Part shown: piece by piece, positions 58,000 through 64,000 of the stretch
Numbering within the stretch: the first letter of the stretch is position 1
Layout: each line of letters opens with the position of its first letter
Assembly (NCBI RefSeq): GCF_002355335.1
Contig: NZ_AP014946.1
Location: 4,479,501 to 4,543,500, forward strand
Source: Variibacter gotjawalensis
GTDB lineage: Bacteria; Pseudomonadota; Alphaproteobacteria; Rhizobiales; Xanthobacteraceae
Direction of reading: 5' to 3'
Length of the DNA: 64,000 nucleotides
Notes under the pieces: model-generated
What the model saw: only the letters and a program-made list of their open reading frames with translations
What the model was told of the DNA's origin: nothing
Database searches by the model: none
Program-made: the position numbers and the translations under genes

Positions 58000-59461
58000 C
58001 AGACCGCCCTTTCTTCGGCTGGCAGCCACTGCTCAGCGATCGCCGTTCGGCGAGCTCTTCGAAAGTTTCGCCGGTCGACTCAAGAACCGCATCGCGTCCG
58101 GTGTAGGCCTGCCATCGGCGAATTGAGACGTCCGCGTAGGTCGGGTCGAGCTCCATCACATACGCGCGTCGTCCAACTTTCTCAGCTGCAACGATTGTCG
58201 TGCCTGAACCGACGAAGGGATCCAACACGACATCGCCCGGCTTCGAGCAATCCAGGATAACGTCAGCGATCAATGCGGTGGGCTTGACGGTTGGATGCAT
58301 CATGAGCTCCTCACGACGCCCGCGCTTGAAAGAGGTGACCCCGGCGTAATGCCAGACATTCGTCCGGGATCGACCGTGCTGGCCAAGCTCGAAAGTATTG
58401 AGATGCGGAGCCGAGCCCTTCTTGAAGATCAGCACGAGCTCGTGTTGCGAGCGATAGAAGGTCCCCATGCCTGCGTTTGGCTTTACCCACACGCAGACGT
58501 TCTTCATCTCGCCGAATGCGGTGAGGCCGGCCGCTTCGAGCACGCTCATGTGGCGCCAATCGATGCAGACATATGCGACACCTCCCTCCTTCAACTCCCG
58601 GGCGGCGTTACACAGCGTCGTCTTGAGAAAATTTGCGAACTCGTCGTCGCGCATCTCGCCAGACGCCACTAAAAATTCGCGATGGCCGGATTGTCGGCGA
58701 GCGTGCTTTCCGATCGACACGTTGTATGGCGGATCCGCAAAAATCAAAGTGGCGGCCGTGCCGCAAAAAAGCTTGTCGAAGTCGGGGGATTGTCGAGCAT
58801 CACCCACAAGCAATCGATGCTTGTTGAGTAACCAAAGTTCGCCGTGCTTTGACACGGCCTCACCGACTTTCGGCAGAACGTCCTCGGCCGCCCGATCTGG
58901 TGGCGGCGAATGATCGAGCCGTAGATTATCTAGCTCGGCAATCTCGAAGCCGGTATCCTCCAAATCAATTTCGGTATCTTCGATCAAGATTGCGAGTTCG
59001 CCAAGCTCTAGAGCTAGTGTCTCGCGATCCCAGCCCGCATCGAGCGCGAGGCGGTTGGCGGCTATCGCATAGATACGCTTGGCCTCGTCAGATAAGTGGG
59101 AAATGCGGATGACCGGGACGCGCTCAAGCTCCAGCTCAAGAGCGACGGCGTGACGCAGATGGCCGCTGAGGATGACATTGGACTCGTCGGCGATAATCGC
59201 TCCGATGAACCCGTATTTTTTGATGAGCCGAGCGAGCTTGCGGCGTTGTTTGCGACTATGCGTTCGTGCGTTGCGCGCGGCAGGTTGAAGTGCTTTAGGT
59301 GGAAGGTATTCGATCGACTGATCGATGGCCGAGTGCGGCTCAAGTCGCGCTGTCTCGTGCGTTTCGCCAGATCGCTTAACGCGCCGCCATGCTTTGTCGC
59401 GATGAGGATCGATCGACCGCGGCGATTTCGGGTCAGTTGATGATTGCTTTTGATTGCGCAT
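57992..59461 (-). CDS. ParB/sulfiredoxin-like N-terminus fused to a DNA methyltransferase
   Basis: A 489-aa protein. Residues 50-140 form a ParB-N-like domain: SIEYLPPKALQPAARNARTH, GFIGAIIADESNVILSGHLR, AVALELELERVPVIRISHLS. The methyltransferase follows: motif IV ATLIFADPPYNVSIG (DPPY), and C-terminal motif I GDVVLDPFVGSGTTIVAAEK with the preceding HPTVKP. The order DPPY before FxGxG is that of beta-class N6-adenine/N4-cytosine enzymes. Such fusions are typical prophage genes that modify phage DNA. GGAGAG precedes ATG 59461. Confidence 0.9.
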   Translation of the reverse strand: MRNQKQSSTDPKSPRSIDPHRDKAWRRVKRSGETHETARLEPHSAIDQSIEYLPPKALQPAARNARTHSRKQRRKLARLIKKYGFIGAIIADESNVILSGHLRHAVALELELERVPVIRISHLSDEAKRIYAIAANRLALDAGWDRETLALELGELAILIEDTEIDLEDTGFEIAELDNLRLDHSPPPDRAAEDVLPKVGEAVSKHGELWLLNKHRLLVGDARQSPDFDKLFCGTAATLIFADPPYNVSIGKHARRQSGHREFLVASGEMRDDEFANFLKTTLCNAARELKEGGVAYVCIDWRHMSVLEAAGLTAFGEMKNVCVWVKPNAGMGTFYRSQHELVLIFKKGSAPHLNTFELGQHGRSRTNVWHYAGVTSFKRGRREELMMHPTVKPTALIADVILDCSKPGDVVLDPFVGSGTTIVAAEKVGRRAYVMELDPTYADVSIRRWQAYTGRDAVLESTGETFEELAERRSLSSGCQPKKGRSDD

Positions 59462-60209
59462 GTGCAGCTCTCCTTACGAAAAGAAATCTCATCTTTTCGA
59501 GGGGGTGGCGCTGCTGCGCTGCGCTAGGATGCACGTGATTGCGCCGCTATCAATACCCTGATCAGTTCATTGATTTTGTTGAATTTTTTTTGGCTCGGTA
59601 TACCCAAGACGCCAACTCCGCGCGAATCCCTTATGCCGTTGAGGTTTGACGCCCGGCGAGGTCAATAAAATCGGGTTGGCCAACCGGACGGGAGCGCGAT
59701 GTGTTCCTTCCCTCGCCATTGCATCAGCCGGAGCCTTCGCTTGCGCTCCCATCAAGCTCGGCTCGAATTCGCATCGGCCGTTTAATGCAACCTTCAGTGA
59801 ATTCGCTCTCTGTCCGAAACTCTCGCGCTGTCGTTTGCCGGGGAATGATCCAGAAGCGGCGACATCCACGTTCGAAGCGCAGACTGCTTGTAAGACTTTT
59901 ATGCTCAGAGAGCGCTGCTGAAAAGGATGAAAGACGTTCCCTGATGAGGGATACGATTTCCCTGTTTGATCTACTGTTTTTCCCTGTTTCGAACGATACC
60001 TAATGGCGCACAAGTCTCCACGGTCCAGCGGCTCCCAGCTCTATCGCGCGCCTCCCGGTTGAACCTTTTTCCGCGATTTCCCTGTTATTTTCCCTGATAG
60101 CAGGGAATTTTCAGCGTAGACTCGTTCGCTTCGAACGTGTGCACCACCAAGGACCTTAAGCACCTTGAGATTGTCCCCGTCGCCAATGATGATCTTGGCG
60201 GTTCGCGCC
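59462..60209. other. Intergenic, phage-chromosome boundary candidate
   Basis: No credible gene; open frames on both strands look like degenerate repeat DNA common in Bradyrhizobium intergenic regions. A GGAAC-N17-GGTT match lies around 59680-59705 on the minus strand with nothing downstream. Confidence 0.4.
59937..60108. repeat. Clustered TTTCCCTG direct and inverted repeats
   Basis: TTTCCCTG occurs at 59957-59964, 59979-59986, 60077-60084 and 60089-60096, with TTCCCTG at 59937 and the inverse CAGGGAA at 60101. The pairs are spaced 22 and 12 bases apart. Confidence 0.6.
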
Positions 60210-61280
60210 TCATTGACCCAAACGCTTGAGTTCTTCGCGAGCTGCTGGCGGCGTGATGTCGCGATACTCGCAGATTTTTGAGGTCGCGGCCGTGAAGCGT
60301 TCCCGCGCTTCGGCGCGATTGCCACGCAGAAGGTGCCACTGGCCGACGTAGAAATGTGCGTTGCATTTCGACGTGTAGTTTTCAGGCCCAGCATCCACCA
60401 AGACCTGCTCCGGTGTCTTGGTGCCGAGGAAAAGTTCAAAGATCAGCGGTGTGCGCTGCCACCGCTCCGCTTGCTCCCGCAGCAACGTCGCGTCGTCTTT
60501 TCCCATCCGGGCTTGCGCGATGTAGTGGAACGGCAAAGCCATCTCATTGCGGCGCGAGTATGGAGACTCGTCACTGACCGCCGAAAGGTCGGCAGCAGCC
60601 GCGGCAAAATCCGCGCGCATGAAATGCACGTAGCCGCGATTGGCCATGGCCTCCACAGCCGGGCTCGGGAATGCGTTCGGATCGGCAGCCGCGATCGCCT
60701 CTGTGTAGTTTGCGACAGCTTGCTCAAACGCGCCGAGATCAACCAGCAACCGACCGCGATACCCGAACGCGCTGCTGAGCCGCGGGTTGAGCCGGATTGC
60801 CTCGGTGAAATCCGCGATAGCGCGCTCGCGATCGTCCTTGAACTTCCACAGCAGCGCGCGCTCGACGAGAAACTCGGCAGCCCCGCTGCCCGGAGTGATG
60901 CGAATGAGTTGATCGTAATCCGCGATAGCGAGATCGGTCTTGCCTTCTTCATGCAGCACGCGAGCGCGAAACCGATATGGACCTGGTGCGTCCGGATCGA
61001 GACGAACCGCTGCGTCGAGGTCTGCGAGCGCGCGCTGCGGCGACCGGTGAACCTCATAATGGACGATCGCGCGGTTCACGTAGGCAAGGACGCGGCTGTC
61101 GCGGGACTCTCGCTTCGCCTCGATGATCGCTGTGCATTCCTTGATGCGCTGCGCGTGCGTGATCCGCGTTTCGCCCCAACATCCGCGCATGCGCGCGGAG
61201 CCCTGCGCATCGGCCTCTACGATCGGCATGACCGCCGCTGCGGCGGCCAGGGAAATGAGAAGAAAATAGGAGCGCGACAT
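60210..61280 (-). CDS. Exported tetratricopeptide-repeat protein
   Basis: A 356-aa periplasmic protein. Signal peptide MSRSYFLLISLAAAAAVMPI, cleaved near ADAQG. TPR units follow: RVLAYVNRAIVHYEVHRSPQ RALADLDAAVRLDPDAP, GPYRFRARVLHEEGKTDLAI, ERAIADFTEAIRLNPRLSSA, and FGYRGRLLVDLGAFEQAVAN. The C-terminal part with CNAHFYVGQWHLLRGNRAEA is a final repeat pair. TPR scaffolds bind partner proteins. ATG 61280 begins the signal peptide; the 61295 start adds five residues. Confidence 0.85.
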   Translation of the reverse strand: MSRSYFLLISLAAAAAVMPIVEADAQGSARMRGCWGETRITHAQRIKECTAIIEAKRESRDSRVLAYVNRAIVHYEVHRSPQRALADLDAAVRLDPDAPGPYRFRARVLHEEGKTDLAIADYDQLIRITPGSGAAEFLVERALLWKFKDDRERAIADFTEAIRLNPRLSSAFGYRGRLLVDLGAFEQAVANYTEAIAAADPNAFPSPAVEAMANRGYVHFMRADFAAAAADLSAVSDESPYSRRNEMALPFHYIAQARMGKDDATLLREQAERWQRTPLIFELFLGTKTPEQVLVDAGPENYTSKCNAHFYVGQWHLLRGNRAEARERFTAATSKICEYRDITPPAAREELKRLGQ

Positions 61281-61447
61281 CTGCCGGTATCCCATAGCTT
61301 ATATCATAAGCTGCATCGGGACCTTGGATTTGACAAGCGGCTGCGCGCCCTATGGGGCGCGAAAAGGGTGGAGACCGGTTAGGGGCCATTCGCTGTGCGG
61401 AACCGATCAGCGCTTTGCGCGTTTAATGCGTCGGATTCGGGGGAACG

Positions 61448-61594
61448 ATGAACCGCAATTTCTTGTACATACTACTCGGCGCATTGCTCGTCGGCTCGGC
61501 CGTGCTTGGCTACTCGCTCTATCAGGAGCGCCAAAAATCCGGCGTGAACATTTCGATCGGCGGCAAGGACGGGCTGAAGATCGAAGGCAAGTAG
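61448..61594 (+). CDS. 48-aa single-pass membrane protein
   Basis: Hand-translated: ATG 61448 after GGGGGAA, TAG 61592-61594. One helix (FLYILLGALLVGSAVLGYSL) with a short tail NISIGGKDGLKIEGK. This MNRNFLY...GALxVG...LGY.LY.E layout is a recurrent rhizobial micro-protein. Function unknown. Confidence 0.7.
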   Translation: MNRNFLYILLGALLVGSAVLGYSLYQERQKSGVNISIGGKDGLKIEGK

Positions 61595-61722
61595 CCACGG
61601 CTCGCAGTCCTTGCGCATGAGCACCGAACACAGAACTCGACCTGACATTCGATCAACCGTGATCCACCATGTGGGCCTCTGCAGCCCATTGGGCCGTCTT
61701 GATCATCAGAGCCTGACAGGCG

Positions 61723-63273
61723 TCACGCCGTCCGCGTGAACGTCCCCTGCCCGGTGATGTTCAGATTCTCCACCGTCACCGTCTCGGCGCGTTGGCTCGC
61801 GCCGATACGGAACGTCACGGCGCTGAGCCCGTACGCATTCTCGCCGGTCGGCTGATACGCAAAGACGTCGCGATTGTAATGGCGAAGCGCGAAACGTTTG
61901 AGCTTCGGGCCGAGCAGCAACTCCAAGCCGCTGCCGGTCGGCTCGATCCGCAGCGGCCCGTAGAGGTCGCTCGAGTAGTTGCCGAGGTAAGCGCTGGTCG
62001 CCAGCGCCGCTGTCGGCGCGGCGGGCGGCTTCGTGTAATCGACCGTCGTGCCGTAGTCGGGCGTCGAGATCGCCTTCATCCCGGCAGCCGCGATGGCGAA
62101 CCAATCCTTCTCGATCTTTCCGGCAATCGCGAGATCGAGGAAACTCAGGCAAATCGCTTCCGGCAGTCCCACGGGCGCCGTGTTGCTGAGCACGATGATC
62201 CCGAGCCGTTGCTGCGGCATGAGATTGACGCAGGTCGCAGCGCCTGAAGCGAACGCGCCCGAATGGCTGCAGCGAATACCGCGCTCCTCGTAGTTCACGT
62301 TCCAGCCGAGACCGTAGAACCCCGCGCGATCGCTGCTCGGATTTGCCGCGTGCGAACTCACCATCGCGGGCCGATGTGTCTCGTCGAGCGCACCGGTCTT
62401 GATGATCTCGCGGCCTTCAAGAACACCGCGCCCGAGCTGCAAGCGCATCCACTGCGCCATATCGCGCGCCGTCGAGCAGACACCGCCGGCCGGCGACTGC
62501 GCATCCGGCTCGCGCACATATTTCGCTACCCACGCGTTGCCGTCTTTGACGTGGCCGACAGCGCGATTGGTCGCGGCCTTATAATCCGCGAAACGCGAAC
62601 TCGTGCTGCGCATGCCGAGCGGCACGTAAAGCTTCTCGGCCGAAACATCCTCCCACGACTTTCCGGCAGCCAACGCAGCCGCTTGCGCACCCGCCGTCAA
62701 ACCGAAATTCGTGTAATCATATTTCGAACGGAAGCTGGAAAACGGCTTCACGTAGCGCAGCCGATACAGAACCTCGGTGCGGTCGCAGCCGAGATCCTCG
62801 AGCAGATCGCCGGCGTGATCCGGAAGTCCGCTGCGATGACAGAACATATCGCGCAGCGTGACTTCTTTCGTTACCCAGGCCTCATGCATCGCGAAGGCCG
62901 GAAAATGCTGTACGATCGGATCGTCCCAGCCGACAACGCCTTCGCCGACCAAAGCCGCCACGACGCTCGACGCCACCGGCTTCGACACCGAGGCGAGTTG
63001 GAAGACTGTGTCGCCGTCGACAGTTTCCGGTCTGCCGGCTTGGCGAACGCCGTAACCCTTAGTCACCAACACCTTATCGTCGTGAACGATCGCGACCGAC
63101 AATCCCGGCACGCCGGAATTCTTCATTGCGTCAGCGATCAATGGATCGAGGCTTGCGACCGCTGCCGCGACTTTATCTGGAGCGATCGCAGCAGCGCCTT
63201 GCGCCCGCGCCACGGCCGGAAGCGCCAGGCCTAGTCCAACTGCGCCGAGCGCAGAACGCCGCGACAGAGTCAT
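61723..63273 (-). CDS. Serine hydrolase, class C beta-lactamase/esterase fold
   Basis: A 516-aa exported protein. A Tat-like signal SRRSALGAVGLGLALPAVARA is followed by the beta-lactamase-related domain: VFQLASVSKPVASSVVAALV (SxxK nucleophile), YDYTNFGLTAGAQ (YxN), and a late HSGAFASGA block replacing the third motif. A C-terminal domain of about 120 residues (AYLGNYSSDLYGPLRIEPTG) is the small barrel found in many penicillin-binding-protein-like esterases (DUF3471-like). Likely a periplasmic peptidase or esterase, not a resistance enzyme. Confidence 0.88.
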   Translation of the reverse strand: MTLSRRSALGAVGLGLALPAVARAQGAAAIAPDKVAAAVASLDPLIADAMKNSGVPGLSVAIVHDDKVLVTKGYGVRQAGRPETVDGDTVFQLASVSKPVASSVVAALVGEGVVGWDDPIVQHFPAFAMHEAWVTKEVTLRDMFCHRSGLPDHAGDLLEDLGCDRTEVLYRLRYVKPFSSFRSKYDYTNFGLTAGAQAAALAAGKSWEDVSAEKLYVPLGMRSTSSRFADYKAATNRAVGHVKDGNAWVAKYVREPDAQSPAGGVCSTARDMAQWMRLQLGRGVLEGREIIKTGALDETHRPAMVSSHAANPSSDRAGFYGLGWNVNYEERGIRCSHSGAFASGAATCVNLMPQQRLGIIVLSNTAPVGLPEAICLSFLDLAIAGKIEKDWFAIAAAGMKAISTPDYGTTVDYTKPPAAPTAALATSAYLGNYSSDLYGPLRIEPTGSGLELLLGPKLKRFALRHYNRDVFAYQPTGENAYGLSAVTFRIGASQRAETVTVENLNITGQGTFTRTA

Positions 63274-63289
63274 CGTCGTGCTCTTGAGG

Positions 63290-63604
63290 TTAGTGCGGGC
63301 CCCGCCCGGAGGTCGCCGAACGCGGCGGCTCCTTCGTGCGCTTCACCGCCTTCGTTGGTTTGCCCTGCATCACCGAACGACAATCTGGGCTGAGCTGCGC
63401 CATCGATCTGCGCAGGCAGCTCACGATCTCCGGTTCATTCGGAATCGCACTGAGGCAGAGCCGAAACACATCCGGCGTGCACGCCTTCTGCTCGTCCTGG
63501 CTTCCGCGATCCTGCAACCGCTGTGCCTGCGCCGCAGAGACGCCGACGACGAGACCGGCGGCAAGCGCCAGAAAACTCAACCTGATGTGCTTCATGGTTT
63601 TCAT
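63290..63604 (-). CDS. Small exported Cys-containing protein (104 aa)
   Basis: Signal peptide HIRLSFLALAAGLVVGVSAA cleaved near AQAQ. The mature part has ACTPDVFRLCLSAIPNEPEI, VSCLRRSMAQLSPDCRSVM, i.e. CxxDVFRLC...I.C.....LSpdC, a pattern shared by many small Hyphomicrobiales periplasmic proteins, then a basic tail. Four cysteines suggest two disulfides. Downstream of the hydrolase gene's start on the same strand. ATG 63604 or 63595 may be used. Confidence 0.72.
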   Translation of the reverse strand: MKTMKHIRLSFLALAAGLVVGVSAAQAQRLQDRGSQDEQKACTPDVFRLCLSAIPNEPEIVSCLRRSMAQLSPDCRSVMQGKPTKAVKRTKEPPRSATSGRGPH

Positions 63605-63747
63605 TCTAAGCTGTTGAGCAGGACCGCCGGCATGGCACAAGATCGCCGCAGCGATGTCCAGCCCGTTTTAGGAATGTCAGATGAAGGCTTCCTTGACGGC
63701 AAAGTTCTGATTGCCATCTCGATGTTGACGCTCGGCGCGGCGTAGCG

Positions 63748-64000
63748 TCACAGCACGGCCAGCAGCACATAAATCGTCACCAGCGACATCAGCATCGTCA
63801 CGATCACGGTCGGCGCCGATGATTCGGCGAGGCCCTCGCTGCGGTGCGCGAGAAGGAAAGCATTCGCGCCGGTCGGCATGCCGGCCGTGAGGATCGCGAC
63901 CGCGAGCGACGCTTTCGGCATCCCGGCCAGCGTGCCGAAGCCCCACACCGCCGCCGGTAGCGCGAACAACTTCAGCACGCTCCCCGCCAGTGTTTCCATC
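63748..64000 (-). CDS. AEC-family (auxin efflux carrier-like) transporter, partial
   Basis: The last 83 codons of a gene entering from the right edge. Helices: SVLKLFALPAAVWGFGTLAG, then KASLAVAILTAGMPTGANAFLLA in part and TVIVTMLMSLVTIYVLLAVL. The LK...P......P.....A...lta.mPtg.na...A pattern is the C-terminal end of AEC transporters. Most of the gene lies outside. Confidence 0.78.
   Translation of the reverse strand, partial: METLAGSVLKLFALPAAVWGFGTLAGMPKASLAVAILTAGMPTGANAFLLAHRSEGLAESSAPTVIVTMLMSLVTIYVLLAVL

Noticed and set aside
59567-60013. 148-aa minus-strand frame next to the phage module
   Set aside because: Contains the TTTCCCTG repeats and reads like degenerate intergenic repeat DNA rather than a conserved protein.
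59937-60108. TTTCCCTG cluster as a CRISPR array
   Set aside because: Repeat unit too short, spacing irregular, no cas genes.
60333-61382. 349-aa plus-strand frame opposite the TPR gene
   Set aside because: Antisense of a clear TPR protein; composition typical of shadow frames in GC-rich DNA.
62263-63234. 323-aa plus-strand frame opposite the serine hydrolase
   Set aside because: Antisense of an intact hydrolase with catalytic motifs; no motif of its own.

Overview
The window looks like accessory-rich chromosome from an alphaproteobacterium of the Hyphomicrobiales, close to Bradyrhizobium and its relatives. This rests on family content: Bug-type solute receptors without permeases, a recombinase/DUF2924/DUF3489 module, small DUF3606, DUF2934, DUF6894, DUF3833, DUF4142 and DUF892 proteins, an HWE sensor kinase, and promoters of the alphaproteobacterial general-stress type (GGAAC-N16-CGTT). 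No rRNA, tRNA or CRISPR array was seen. Genus-level placement is inference.

Layout. 1-12.3 kb holds catabolic and uptake islands. First is a leftward operon (two-part UxaA-type dehydratase, Bug receptor, Ldh-type dehydrogenase running off the edge) with a divergent GntR regulator. Next come a PDC-hydrolase-like amidohydrolase, a TAXI receptor and a carboxymuconolactone-decarboxylase-like protein. Last is a tightly coupled rightward operon (Bug receptor, HIBADH-like and Gfo/Idh/MocA oxidoreductases, GntR regulator, amidohydrolase). 12.6-14.9 kb is a large serine recombinase with DUF2924 and DUF3489, probably the integration module of an element.

15-29 kb is a field of short genes: secreted, one-helix membrane and small helical proteins, a DUF892 ferritin-like protein, a Tat-exported SDR, a cupin, and a frameshifted sorbosone-type dehydrogenase. 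29.6-38.8 kb is a leftward cluster of three families of glycosyltransferase, a NodS-like methyltransferase, a PIG-L deacetylase and an acyl-CoA-dehydrogenase-like protein, preceded by an SbmA/YddA-type ABC exporter and a lipase-like hydrolase; it looks like an uncharacterised glycoconjugate pathway. 39-51 kb has two Crp/Fnr-type regulators, a fatty acid desaturase, more micro-proteins, a broken ATP-dependent DNA ligase and an H1-like Lys/Ala protein. 51.7-55.6 kb encodes a K+ channel, a CPA1 antiporter, DUF421 and an HWE kinase. 55.8-59.5 kb is a prophage scrap (frameshifted terminase, DUF5681, ParB-methyltransferase fusion) beside a decayed photolyase-related gene. 60-64 kb reads as ordinary chromosome (TPR protein, beta-lactamase-fold hydrolase, AEC transporter).

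Regulation. Two signals recur by eye. One is the GGAAC-N16-NGTT promoter, at DUF421, a 76-aa protein, a cupin, the glycosyltransferase operon and a probable small RNA at about 48.6 kb with a C-rich hairpin loop and an intrinsic terminator. The other is a partly palindromic AAC-N-TA-N-GTTA-R-TG motif seen at least eight times between 16.7 and 44.7 kb, usually in front of very small genes. Several pseudogenes carry one- or two-base deletions, so either the island is decaying or the assembly has homopolymer errors.
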